Origin: Phaeodactylum tricornutum CCAP 1055/1
Lineage: Eukaryota > Bacillariophyta > Bacillariophyceae > Surirellales > Neidiaceae
Direction of reading: 5' to 3'
Assembly (NCBI RefSeq): GCF_000150955.2
Contig: NC_011670.1
Span: 124,001 to 188,000, forward strand
DNA length: 64,000 nucleotides
A program made the position numbers and the translations under genes. This document shows positions 30,265 through 39,490 of this stretch, in pieces. How positions within the stretch are numbered: the first letter of the stretch is position 1; each line of letters starts with the position of its first letter. Below the pieces are notes generated by a model. It did not search any database, was not told the origin of the DNA, and was given only the letters and a program-made list of their open reading frames with translations.

Positions 30265-31488
30265 CTACAGAAGTGAAAAAGACCGATTCAATAGCAGAGG
30301 TATTTCATCGTCTCGGACAGCTCGCAAATCCACCTGCGTCGATCCGAGACATGTGCCTTGCTCGTCGAGTACTTTTGTCACATGCAACGATATCACTTGC
30401 CGATCGTCTTCGTACAAAAGTCCGTTACAGGAATCAAGGACGAACTTGGCGAGGTTGTCCACATCGGTTCGAGTGGGAGACGTCACGGACGGCGCCGTTG
30501 CCTTCAAACGACATCCGTCCTCAAGCATTCCCCGACGATTAGCCACAAAATGATTGTTCGGCCGTTTCATCGAAAAAAGGATAGTCATAACCAACGCCTG
30601 TCCTTCCGGAAAGAAGGGAACACCTGCTGCAATCGGTAGATGGGTTCCTTTCAAGAGGTGTAATTCGTCACGGAATCCAGTAACCATATGGGAAACAATA
30701 TCACGGAACGATTCCTGTGCCTTTGCAGAAGGATTATATACAAAACCACGTGCCGTGCGATGTCGTCTCAGGGGAAGTGGATTGCCCCGTACCGTAAAAG
30801 CGACACGACCCGTCACGTTGGAAAAAATGTCGGTTGGCTCGTTGTCATCATCATCGACAACCACAACGCATCCGTGAGGTTTAAAAAGAACCACATCATC
30901 TAAAGATCTCCAGTGTAATGGACCTTTATCTGTAGTCGATGCACGTTTTGTTGTTTTTTGTTTCGATGTAAGTAGAGACGAATCGTTTTCTTTCGCGGTG
31001 ATAGTTTTTTGTTTGCCCTTTGTTGACAGTCGCTTCTTGACAACTTTTTTCTCTTTTGCAATTAATCTTTGCTTGGAATCGGTGATCTGCTTTTTTGATC
31101 CTTTCGTCGCGGGCTTTGGAATTATTTTCCGGCTACCTGAGAAGTCTTCCATCACAGGAGTAGTGTCCAGTGCCGTCGGCGTCTTTTTGTCGCGCGACAT
31201 GCACAAAAGCGTCGAACTGTCTTTGCAACGTCGACACAATATTTCCTCATGCACTCCGAAATAAACCTGCTCTTTATATCGAACACTTGTTTTTCGAAGG
31301 ACGGCGATCGAAGGAGCAGGACAAAATGCTGAACCGTGAAAGTTTTGGCCTTTGCGAACCCAGCGCGGCTCGCTGGCTAGCACGACAGCAGCAGCGTGAA
31401 TGCTTTGGAGCCACAAGACGCGCATGACGAGTTGTGTTACTTCATCTTCACTCTGGAATAGGAGATGTGCGTCACCAAGAGAAGGCAA
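30265..31488 (-). CDS. RusA-like Holliday-junction resolvase domain protein
   Basis: Up to 407 residues. RusA family endonucleases cut four-way DNA junctions and are known mainly from bacteriophages and bacteria. The C-terminal 180 residues carry the family pattern. FTVRGNPLPLRRHR (231-244) matches the G.P.PK.RPR start. FVYNPSAKAQESFRD follows. ALVMTILFSMKRP (298-310) is the second strand. TRTDVDNLAKFVLDSCNGLL (339-358) with YEDDRQV (359-365) holds the Asp residues (342, 344, 361/362) expected to bind magnesium. VSLHVTK-type and QVDLRA strands close the domain. Residues 100-190 are Lys-rich (KKQITDSKQRLIAKEKKVVK, KTTKRASTTDKG), probably DNA-binding or nuclear-targeting. The first 95 residues are less convincing and M97 (start 31200) is a possible alternative. 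An organelle presequence cannot be excluded. Confidence 0.78.
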   Translation of the reverse strand: MPSLGDAHLLFQSEDEVTQLVMRVLWLQSIHAAAVVLASEPRWVRKGQNFHGSAFCPAPSIAVLRKTSVRYKEQVYFGVHEEILCRRCKDSSTLLCMSRDKKTPTALDTTPVMEDFSGSRKIIPKPATKGSKKQITDSKQRLIAKEKKVVKKRLSTKGKQKTITAKENDSSLLTSKQKTTKRASTTDKGPLHWRSLDDVVLFKPHGCVVVVDDDDNEPTDIFSNVTGRVAFTVRGNPLPLRRHRTARGFVYNPSAKAQESFRDIVSHMVTGFRDELHLLKGTHLPIAAGVPFFPEGQALVMTILFSMKRPNNHFVANRRGMLEDGCRLKATAPSVTSPTRTDVDNLAKFVLDSCNGLLYEDDRQVISLHVTKVLDEQGTCLGSTQVDLRAVRDDEIPLLLNRSFSLL

Positions 31489-31944
31489 CGGACGATGAGA
31501 TGACGCCAGACAAGTTACTCACAGTCAGGCAAAGCGTGAGATAGTTTCGATCGGCACGCATTTTCACAAATCGCTGTTCCTTATAGAGCGATCGTTGTTC
31601 CGTGTAAACTGTAAGATAACTCGTGTGTAAAACCATGTATGTCTGTCGAAGGACAGACGCCTATAATAGTTGCTTGTTGACGACGAGCATTTACAATGAC
31701 TATAGAACCAGCTTCGACCGGGTTCTTGATTTTGAAGTTCAGGACCTATGCCTACTGGCAGGTCTTCTCGTGGTGATTTCCACTAGCACTGGAGTGGTTG
31801 CGATGGATACCGCTATCGTGGCGTAATGGATTGGTCCACGTCTTTTTTACTGTTAAAATAACAAACCATACCTGTTGCGAAGGGCAAAGAATTGCAAAGC
31901 GGAATCCGTTCAAGCAGCATTCCTATGGCTTATCGCATCAATGG
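31489..31944. other. Upstream region of the RusA-like gene
   Basis: 456 bp without a recognised gene. Reverse-strand copies of the motif CTGACTGTGAG lie at about 31518-31528, and GTAAACTGTAAG at about 31604, on the promoter side of the minus-strand RusA-like gene. Confidence 0.4.
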
Positions 31945-33141
31945 CTACGTCTTCCGTTCAAACTTAGGTATCGGCCCTAGATAATTGGTACCAACCAATA
32001 TTTCTTGACTCATCATGAAGATGTCGACGGCATCTTTGTTTTCACACATGGCACGGACAATGATTTCGTGTAGACCAGATGCTAATGCCGACTGTCGGAT
32101 CTTCCAGATATCAAGCTTCGGTACTGACGAGACTTTCTCTTGAGGCGCGGCCTTGTCGTTTGCGTGCGTCGGTTCTCGCATAAGATCAAATAAAATTGCA
32201 ATTCCGTGCCGGAATACATCCTTCACAGGATTATTCCGCATGGATTGTAGAATGAGCGCCACGCCGTTTTGTTCTACAACCACCACCTTGGTGGGGGGAT
32301 ACTCGTAGCACAGAATGAAAATAGCCCACAGTGCCCAGTTGGCGACCTCTTCATGATAGCGATACCACTGCGCGGCATTCATGATAATCTCGATACCACC
32401 CTCTTGAACAATCAACGACGCAATAGTGGCGTCGCCATCCGCCAAGGCGCCCAGCAACAGACAGTTCTTGCGCTGGAGTTCAGCCGACTGTTGCTCGCTT
32501 TTCTGGTTTGGTGTCGGGTCGTCCTGTGCTCGTTGCAAGGCACGTTGTGCGCACACCAAAGGTACGTTAAGACCGTACTCATCGGCTTCTTGCACGATAC
32601 GTTCCCGTACGCGTTCATTTTTGGCTACCAGGGCGAGCAAGGACACGGCCGCCGCGACGAATGCCGTGTCGTTAGGAAACATGCGCAAAGCAACGTAGGA
32701 AGCCGTTTGACATTCCAGACCTCGGGCATTTCGTTCCTCTTTGGGAGTCTTTTCGTGCACTTCCTTCCCGTACTTTTTGGCGAGCGCGGCGAGACCCGTC
32801 TCCAAGATCATTCGAGCATACGCCTCTACCTCGGCGACGGTTTCTGGATTTGCGGCTGCCGTTTGCGCTTTGTGCAGTTGTCGTTCAATCACCACTATTT
32901 CTTGGTAGATTTCGTGCGCAGAAATAATATTATGACGGATAGCTTGCTTTTCCGTGGCCTTGATGTCTTCTACGGCATTGCAAAGGGCAACGAGGAGTCC
33001 TCCGAACACGCACGTCACGGCCCAGGACCAACCGCCGCACCAGAAAAGCGGAAGGCTACCCAGCATAAACAACGTTGGCGCCTTGACCGATCCATTGGTA
33101 TGGAAGAAAAGACTGGCATTTGCGGCGTTTTCCTTCGTCAT
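31945..33141 (-). CDS. Membrane-anchored armadillo-like repeat protein
   Basis: 398 residues. No specific family is assigned. Residues 24-56 (LFMLGSLPLFWCGGWSWAVT and CVFGGLLVALCNAV) form one or two membrane segments near the N-terminus. A coiled-coil-like stretch (EIYQEIVVIERQLHKAQTAA) follows. From about residue 150 the protein is helical with ARM/HEAT-like phrases such as AAAVSLLALVAKNERVRERI, IVQEGGIEIIMNAAQWYRYH and VVEQNGVALILQSMRNNPVK. A second long frame exists on the opposite strand (32269-33528) but lacks family-like features. Role unknown, perhaps a membrane-bound scaffold. Confidence 0.65.
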   Translation of the reverse strand: MTKENAANASLFFHTNGSVKAPTLFMLGSLPLFWCGGWSWAVTCVFGGLLVALCNAVEDIKATEKQAIRHNIISAHEIYQEIVVIERQLHKAQTAAANPETVAEVEAYARMILETGLAALAKKYGKEVHEKTPKEERNARGLECQTASYVALRMFPNDTAFVAAAVSLLALVAKNERVRERIVQEADEYGLNVPLVCAQRALQRAQDDPTPNQKSEQQSAELQRKNCLLLGALADGDATIASLIVQEGGIEIIMNAAQWYRYHEEVANWALWAIFILCYEYPPTKVVVVEQNGVALILQSMRNNPVKDVFRHGIAILFDLMREPTHANDKAAPQEKVSSVPKLDIWKIRQSALASGLHEIIVRAMCENKDAVDIFMMSQEILVGTNYLGPIPKFERKT

Positions 33142-33587
33142 GGAGAAGCGCTATGCATACTATCTACCGAGGAAATGCTCTGTCAAGCATTCTGGACGAG
33201 TAAAGTCCCCGTCGTTCCTCTCGGGCATCCAATCCATGGTGGATTCACATTCACTGTCAGCAGGACTACATTTGGGATTTGCCGGGAGTTTTGGGTCACG
33301 AACGACTGCACACAACCCGTCAAGCTACTTTTTCATAGGGCTACGGATGGACCCAACAAACATTGTTGGGTCGGTCGACGACGGGACGACCAACTTGTCC
33401 AAGCCACGAATCCGAGGGCTCGCGTTGTTGGTTTACGGTGCCTTTTCTGCCTTGCTCGTTTAGCGGACACGAATCTCGGTCCATTCACAGGCAAATATTG
33501 TGACTATTTCACAACCTTTCCTCCCTAAATTCACAGGCAGTGCAGCTCCACCGACTTTCTCTATTATAAGCATACCTATTACACAAT
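33142..33587. promoter_or_regulatory. Divergent promoter between the ARM-like gene and eEF1B
   Basis: 446 bp. TTCACTGTCAGCAGG at 33250-33264 is a clear copy of the recurrent motif. TCTATTATAAGC near 33560 could serve as a TATA-like element about 30 bases before the eEF1B start codon. Confidence 0.5.
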
Positions 33588-34145
33588 ATGGCATCACTTC
33601 CGGCTTACGATCTTTCCGTGGACGAGATCCGCGTCGCGTTGACGTACGCCAATGCGGCCGTCACGCTCCAGCCCATCGCGATCGACACAACGAAAGCGGC
33701 CGCTCCGGCTGCGACACCGGCTAAAAAGGCCGCCAAGCCGGAAGAGAAGGACGATTTTGATGTATTTGGTGACGATGACGAAGAAGAAGACGAAGCTCCC
33801 AAGGAAAGCCGCGCCGAAATGTTGGCCCGTCTCAAAAAGGAAGCCGAAGAACGTACCGCCAAGAAAGAAGCCAACCAGCGTACTCTCGTCGCTATTGAAA
33901 TCAAACCCTGGGACGTGGAACAGGATCTCATGGTTTTGTGGAAGAAAATCACAGAAACCATCGTACAGGATGGTCTCAAATGGGGCGAATCCTGCAATTT
34001 GGCGGATGTCGCGTACGGAATCAAAAAAATTCAGTGCACATTTGTCATGGGTGTAAGCAACTCGTCCGACGATGTTGTCGAGAAGATTCTGGACATGGAA
34101 GATGAAGTGCAGAGCTGTGAAGTTGTCTCCATGAACGTTCTTTAA
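33588..34145 (+). CDS. EEF1B: Translation elongation factor eEF1B beta/delta
   Basis: 185 residues, intronless. It is the guanine nucleotide exchange factor that reloads eEF1A with GTP. The C-terminal GEF domain (about 95-185) shows LVAIEIKPWDVEQDLMVLWK, YGIKKIQCTFVMGV and VQSCEVVSMNVL. The acidic region DDFDVFGDDDEEEDEAPKES precedes LARLKKEAEERTAKKEA, as in the family, with a casein-kinase-II type site. The N-terminal region is short (about 55 residues) instead of a full GST-like domain. The end MNVL differs from the common FNKI. Cytosolic and normally highly expressed. Confidence 0.93.
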   Translation: MASLPAYDLSVDEIRVALTYANAAVTLQPIAIDTTKAAAPAATPAKKAAKPEEKDDFDVFGDDDEEEDEAPKESRAEMLARLKKEAEERTAKKEANQRTLVAIEIKPWDVEQDLMVLWKKITETIVQDGLKWGESCNLADVAYGIKKIQCTFVMGVSNSSDDVVEKILDMEDEVQSCEVVSMNVL

Positions 34146-34294
34146 ATTAATATTCGCCGCCAATACCATCGTTTGTTCACATTCACTGTCAATTCTGTGT
34201 AGGTTGACTGTTGCAGACGATTTCTCTCTCTGTCAGTTCGAGCAGCAAAGCAAAGAATCCTTTTGCAAATGTATCTGGAAAAGAGCAGCAAACC

Positions 34295-34612
34295 TCACTT
34301 TTCTCTATTCTGTCCAGCCTTATCACCCAATCGTTTCCACATCGAATTGCTGTTCGGAGAGGATGACTGTGGCGTTTGCCCGGCCGTTTCTTCTTGGTTT
34401 GGCATATTTGACCGCATCTGCGCCATGGCACGTTCGTACTCCCTTTTTTCACCTCCGCTCAAATCAGATTCTTCGTGGAGACCTCGAATCCGGTCCTTGT
34501 CGGCTATGAATGGCAAGTATATCGTTCCCACACCCAGAGCAGTAACGGTCGCTGCCACAGCGACCCCAACCAGTTTGGATCCCATCGTTACTCCTCCTCG
34601 GGCAGGCGGCAT
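34295..34612 (-). CDS. Small single-span membrane protein, unknown
   Basis: 105 residues from MPPARGGVTMGSKL; a shorter form begins at MGSKL nine residues later (34585). One hydrophobic span follows at once (LVGVAVAATVTALGVGTIYL). Next is a charged segment, DKDRIRGLHEESD, an acidic/basic helix with EKREYERAMAQM, and a hydrophilic tail ending MWKRLGDKAGQNREK. The layout is that of small mitochondrial inner-membrane proteins, but no family was recognised. The frame is open to 34678, and the extra 22 residues look like leader sequence. Confidence 0.58.
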   Translation of the reverse strand: MPPARGGVTMGSKLVGVAVAATVTALGVGTIYLPFIADKDRIRGLHEESDLSGGEKREYERAMAQMRSNMPNQEETAGQTPQSSSPNSNSMWKRLGDKAGQNREK

Positions 34613-34949
34613 TCTGGATGGAATAACGGTAAGGCGTAACGCTGTAGTAGAATATTGTGTATTGCTCGTTCTCTGCAAGGAATTCGCAACAAATCAAACG
34701 CTTCGTGGGATATACTTCAGCACAACGAAGACAATAGGCACGAGCTTACAATTAGCTCTCATAAAAAAAGAACACATAACGCGCGACACCTTGTCACTGT
34801 TGGTTTTGTCTTCGGTCCAATGGTGGATGGACCGTGAAGACAAACAATAGGGCTTCAATCTTACATTTGTAGGGTTTTCAATTTATGTTCGGAAATTACA
34901 GAAACAATTATGGTTAGGGTTTATGGACGTCTTCAACACGATTATAAGC
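34613..34949. other. Intergenic stretch
   Basis: 337 bp with no gene. It holds the presumed promoter of the small membrane protein (minus) and the 3' region of the zinc-protein gene. Confidence 0.4.
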
Positions 34950-36083
34950 CTATTTCACTGTCCCGTCTAATGATACAGAGGCATTCGTATTCAGAGAAAT
35001 GTGAGGACTAACAATCGTGCCCACTGGCAAAGTCGACAAAGTCGTTTGAGGCGGAACGAGATCGACTTTGCTTCGAGGTACTTGTATAGCCGGTACAACC
35101 CAGGTACCGCAACTGCATTGAGCGCCTGACCAATTCCACGTTCCTATCTTTGTATCACATTTGGGGCAACCGAACTTTCCTTCCACTGTTTCGTTCACAT
35201 TTGTCATCCAGGACAAACCACCTTGTAAAAAGAAAGATTGACAACTTGCCCAAACTTGCTTGGAATGCGTCATTTTCCTCGCCGAGAATTGGTGCTTGGC
35301 CGGCAAGTGCTGAGGATCCTGTAGATCTTTTTCTCCGAAAAGTAAGCGACGGCACTTTCGACAGCTATACCTATTTCTTGTGGGTTCTATGGTATTCGAA
35401 AAGTCAACAACGGCAAGTTCTGGTTGGTCTGGTGTTGCCGAATGTTGAAAGGAAGCGACTTCAGCTTCCAGTTCTCTCCTTCGGGCCTTCATAACGCTTG
35501 CTATCAAAGCATTGGCAAAGTTTAATGAAAATTTGGCCATTTTCCCCGGTCCTAGCGTTTGAAGACGTGTTGCCTCCGCCTTGGCATCCGCACCGAGTGC
35601 ACGGAAATAGTCCAATTCCTGTGTCATGGTCGCAAAGTCTGGATTGGGTCGAATGCACTCGATTGGAATTGGTCGTTTGGACATAGTGTTAAGGAATTTG
35701 GTAATTTGTTCGATATCGGCTGGTTCTTCTAGACCGCTTCCTAACGCGGCGCCAGCGATACTACCGAACGATTTATCAGATTCCTCAGAGGCCCAATGCC
35801 CATCAAAGAACGGCGCTAAGCTTTCGGGCCTTGTCGACATTCCGTCTACCCCGTAATACTCAACACTTGAAAGATATCGAACAGCCTTGTCTTGATCGTC
35901 GATGTACGCATCAAAGCGCGCCACACAGGGCAAAAACTCAATCCTGACGCGTTGGTCTCCTGTGGTGGTTGCTACCTTCCTCGATGTTTCCATCACCTCC
36001 ACTACTTTAGCAATTTGAAGTTTGCGAGACCCAATTAGCAATACTCGGCATGTCTCCAATTTCGTGATATCGACGTCGTTCAT
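34950..36083 (-). CDS. YVH1/DUSP12-type zinc-binding domain protein without phosphatase domain
   Basis: 377 residues. The C-terminal domain is that of YVH1/DUSP12. It has YSCRKCRRLLFGEKDL (239-254), SCQSFFLQGGLSWM (280-293), GKFGCPKCDTKIGTWNW (302-318) and QCSCGTWVVPAIQVPRSKVD (322-341), with Cys 241, 244, 281, 306, 309, 323 and 325 as likely zinc ligands. In yeast this domain releases Mrt4 during 60S ribosome maturation, and phosphatase activity is not needed for that. The N-terminal 230 residues contain no HCxxGxxR signature. They read as a different fold (CRVLLIGSRKLQIAKVVEV, then RIEFLPCVARFDAYIDD), ending in a coiled region (KARRRELEAEVASFQ). It is probably a ribosome-assembly factor. 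Start MNDVDITK; ACP lies divergently upstream. Confidence 0.75.
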   Translation of the reverse strand: MNDVDITKLETCRVLLIGSRKLQIAKVVEVMETSRKVATTTGDQRVRIEFLPCVARFDAYIDDQDKAVRYLSSVEYYGVDGMSTRPESLAPFFDGHWASEESDKSFGSIAGAALGSGLEEPADIEQITKFLNTMSKRPIPIECIRPNPDFATMTQELDYFRALGADAKAEATRLQTLGPGKMAKFSLNFANALIASVMKARRRELEAEVASFQHSATPDQPELAVVDFSNTIEPTRNRYSCRKCRRLLFGEKDLQDPQHLPAKHQFSARKMTHSKQVWASCQSFFLQGGLSWMTNVNETVEGKFGCPKCDTKIGTWNWSGAQCSCGTWVVPAIQVPRSKVDLVPPQTTLSTLPVGTIVSPHISLNTNASVSLDGTVK

Positions 36084-36580
36084 TGTACTTTGACATGAAC
36101 AGCAGAAAGTAGAAGGCGATCACAAAGTTCAGCTCATTTTTTCAATGGCAATAGAAAGGAGTCGGTGCACCGTTTTCTTGGCAGAATGTGTTTCACTTTT
36201 TCTCGTTCATTCGGCGCCAACCGATGGGTTGACAGGCGGAAATACGGATGCAGTATACTTATGACCTCTGGATATCCCAATTGACGTCGCACGACACAGA
36301 ATTTGTAAATCCGGGTGTGTTTCGTCAAGCAGATGCTCGGTGGCGTCCTCGGCAGTCGTCTCCAAGTCGACATCACGTGCGTACGTCGACAAATTTGTCG
36401 TTGTGGCTACTACGTGCGGATGCCAGGCACCGTTCTTATCGTCCATCACTCCGCCACGGCGCACATTCTCACGAGATTGGAAACCGCCTTTGGCGATACG
36501 CCCAGCACACCGCGAACGCTTGGACCATCAACGCTCGGCACAATTTTTGCACTCGTCACGCTACACTCTATTTTTCCACG
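36084..36580. promoter_or_regulatory. Divergent promoter region of the zinc-protein gene and ACP
   Basis: 497 bp between the two start codons. CGACAAATTTGTCG near 36386 is a perfect 14-base palindrome. Further ACGT cores flank it. The plus frame is open through part of this region but reads as non-coding before MMFQKTTLL. Confidence 0.5.
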
Positions 36581-36916
36581 ATGATGTTCCAAAAGACCAC
36601 TCTCCTTGCTCTCCTCGCCGTTGGTGCCTCCGCTTTCGCCCCGGCTCCTTCCGCCTTTGTCGGACGCCGCGCCGTTCCGTCTTCGGCTTTGTTCAGTGCC
36701 GACCGGGTCAAGCAAATCATTGTCGAACAATTGGGCGTCGATGCCGAAAAAGTCGTCCCCAGTGCCACTTTCGTTGACGACCTTGGTGCCGACTCTCTCG
36801 ATACCGTTGAACTGATCATGGCCATTGAGGAAGAATTCGACTGCGAAATCCCGGAAGAGGAGGCCGCCAATATCTCCACCGTCCAGGAAGTTATGGACTT
36901 TGTCGATAAGCTCTAA
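36581..36916 (+). CDS. ACP: Plastid acyl carrier protein
   Basis: 111 residues. It carries the growing acyl chain in plastid type II fatty acid synthesis. The N-terminus [20 protein letters not shown] is a signal peptide with the ASAFAP cleavage motif of diatom plastid precursors, followed by a short transit segment ([18 protein letters not shown]). The mature domain has the phosphopantetheine site [20 protein letters not shown] with Ser72, and the conserved [10 protein letters not shown] and TVQEVMDFV. Length fits a precursor of the usual 80-residue ACP. No intron. Confidence 0.95.
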   Translation: MMFQKTTLLALLAVGASAFAPAPSAFVGRRAVPSSALFSADRVKQIIVEQLGVDAEKVVPSATFVDDLGADSLDTVELIMAIEEEFDCEIPEEEAANISTVQEVMDFVDKL

Positions 36917-38822
36917 GCAGCAGGGCCATTTGAAAATCGAGGAAATATTCGCTATCTACACAGGAATAATGTAAATCCTTATTAGACACCAGTCTGAAAA
37001 CCATGCGAATCCTTGCTTTACATTTCACTGGGGAGAAGCAGAATGCCTGTCAATCAATGTTGTTTAATGTAAACAACATCACGGCATTTGTATGTTAATA
37101 GTTCAAAGGATCTCGTTCCCTTCCCTACAAATACGGACCAACAATGTCCTTCGACGACGACAGCATGTCTCACATGTAGCATCATGTGGTTGTACAGCAG
37201 TCCATATTGGGCTTGGTCTACTAACTGTAAGCGACTTACACGATAGGCCGACAGCTCTCGTTCACATGGTGGCCACCGGAACCCCAAAGATGCCTGTCGG
37301 GATCTTTTTCCAAGACGCGACGAGACGAATGACGCATGCTCTCCGGGTTTCCCATCACACTCTTTCCCGCAAAAACTAACTGTAAAGTCTAGCTAGGCCG
37401 TTCTTTCGCACGACGCAAAAGAGATACCACGGTATCTCACCGTCAATTGACTATTCACAGTAACTGTAAACAAAACATGAGAGCAAGAGCGTCGTAGTGA
37501 ATACAACCTCGGATCGACCCTTGACATCGCTCCTTAACCGTTCGCGTGAAAGCGGCACGACCAAGATAGCAGCGCAGGACTACGGCTCAGATTTGAGCTC
37601 GTAAATTGCTTCACTGTCGGTCGGTTCTCATCAAAGATGAATTCGCGTCTCTGTCAGTATTTTTCAAAGCTTTGGCGAGACCATCATACCTTCTTTATTT
37701 TTCGAAACAAGGAAGCTCACCGAGTGGCTGGATGCTCTTTCTAATATTATATTACGGTCATGCAATGCCGCTGGAGAACACACGTGCTCCAAACTTTCTG
37801 CTTCCTTGGCTTTAGCTCTTCACACTTTCATTGGACAACTAAGTCCAGTCTGTTTCGAGTCCAGATCATCATATGCGACTACCTGCATACTGCGCTGAAT
37901 TTTCCATACCCACAGGAAGGATTCTTCGGTTTCTACAAAACAAAAAGAAGCAGGTCTCTTTGCTATACCCTTAGTGTCCAATTAGGCGGCGCTCAGCACG
38001 ACGATTCCTAGTAGGTACAAATCCAAAAGATGCTTTACGTGCCCGCCAACAGTACAAAGGATTCAACAATCGCTCTGTGGATAGCGGCTGGTTGCAGCCG
38101 CATGAGCGACGTACGTTGGGCGTTGACTGTGAGACCAGTCTATGTGACTGTAGACTCAAAGTCGACGAAAGGATCGATTATATGCAGACGTTGTTTGCCG
38201 TGTAATCCTGGACAAGGTCATTGTATTGCCATAAGATCTTGCGTGCAAGATGCGAGTCGTCTTGGTACTTTGACTCAATTGAGCCACTCTGCAGCTTTCC
38301 CTGGCCATTCAACATATGTAAAGGAGTTTTTTCGGTGAGGACTAGTTTTTGTTGCCTAGCCACTCTTGAAGGTCCATGATTTCTTTTGCAAAGCCTGTCT
38401 TCGACGACGTTGGTGGTCATTGCCAGACATCTGGATCTTTGCCACACCGTGAGACAACGGGATCCCTGGATAGGTTGCGGCAACCGCATCCGATTGTCGA
38501 CCACTTTGCAATTATAGCGTCTCGTACCATTTCTAGCATTCTTCTTTGATCTCGCGTAATCTAACACATTGTTGAAAGAGATCTAAATTCTACACCCCTC
38601 CTATCTCACTTTGATTGCATTGGATGAGCGAAGAGCAACTCCATTAGGATTTTTAACTAGTATTCCTAGCGATGTGTTCGAATTGATACGGATTGCAAAT
38701 CTTATACTTAGTTATTGATCGACGCTTGAAAAATAAGTTGTTGGACAAGACCAGCACCCCGCATTTGAAGTGTGCTTTACTCTTTCGACAGGGCAGCAGG
38801 TGGCCTAGATAGTTCCACAGAA
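36917..38822. other. 1.9-kb stretch without a recognised gene
   Basis: Only short frames of non-protein-like composition were found. Motif copies occur at 37218 (TAACTGTAAGC), 37373 (TAACTGTAAAG), 37440-37470 (ACCGTCAATTGACTATTCACAG) and 37610 (TTCACTGTCGG). GAGATACCACGGTATCTC near 37420 is an 8-bp-arm inverted repeat. A non-coding RNA or a decayed gene cannot be excluded. Confidence 0.4.
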
Positions 38823-39098
38823 CTATTCCTTTTTGGCACGGCCTGGAGTGTAAAGTTCCCACAACGAAACAATGCCGACGAACATAAAGATGCTGCCGAT
38901 TGCATTTTGGGAAGCCTCCGCCACCATGAGAGTTGAAGAAGGATCGACAAGTTGGAGTGCCATGGAAGGGCAGCTCTTCGTGGTACCCGTGGTAGTAGAG
39001 CGAACCAAAGACGGCGACTTCGCGGGGTAAACAACAAAGGAGGATACTGAGCTCACAGCCAAAAGAAGAGCCACAATCAGACAAAGAAGCTTGGTCAT
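38823..39098 (-). CDS. Small plastid-targeted single-span protein
   Basis: 91 residues. The N-terminus MTKLLCLIVALLLAVSSVSS then FVVYPAK is a signal peptide followed directly by Phe, as in diatom plastid precursors. A Ser/Thr-rich transit segment follows. The mature part is about 45 residues with one membrane span (QNAIGSIFMFVGIVSLWELY) and a basic end, TPGRAKKE. The size and layout are those of small photosystem or thylakoid subunits, but I do not recognise the family. Motif copies TTCACTGTC (39172) and TTGACGGTGTC lie upstream of the gene. Confidence 0.65.
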   Translation of the reverse strand: MTKLLCLIVALLLAVSSVSSFVVYPAKSPSLVRSTTTGTTKSCPSMALQLVDPSSTLMVAEASQNAIGSIFMFVGIVSLWELYTPGRAKKE

Positions 39099-39490
39099 GG
39101 TTTTAGTTCGCTATAGTTGGAAATCGATAGTGGGATTATGGAAGATACCTTTTCTAGCTGGACAAGAACGCTTCACTGTCGGATACTAATGTAAGTTGAC
39201 GGTGTCAAGAAAGATCGTTGTTCAATGACCGCCAAGAAATAGCCTACCCGCTACTCAGATTCGCCCCCACCATTTCTAACATTCTAAACCAAAAAGGAGC
39301 CGGGCAATACGGCCCCATCTTGTCCAAGTCTCACCAGTCCCACTTCCTCAGACACGTGAACGTTGTCGTATCATGTCGCTTTTTAAGAAAGCTGATCTCG
39401 TCAGACATTTTATATCCCTTCCTCTCACTTCAAGAATCTAGTCAAATCCAGGAGGAAAATCCATGAGGAACGACAATCATTGTCGGCGTC
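39099..39490. promoter_or_regulatory. Divergent promoter region
   Basis: 392 bp between the small plastid protein (minus) and the first transporter (plus). TTCACTGTCGGATACTAATG at 39172-39191 combines two variants of the recurrent motif. Confidence 0.45.

Noticed and set aside
32269-33528. A 419-codon plus-strand frame opposite the armadillo-like gene.
   Set aside because: The opposite strand gives a coherent helical-repeat protein, while this frame shows mixed composition without domain features. It also runs through the intergenic promoter.
37415-37440. GAGATACCACGGTATCTC as a possible terminator hairpin.
   Set aside because: Eukaryotic context, no gene end nearby, and such short inverted repeats are expected by chance.
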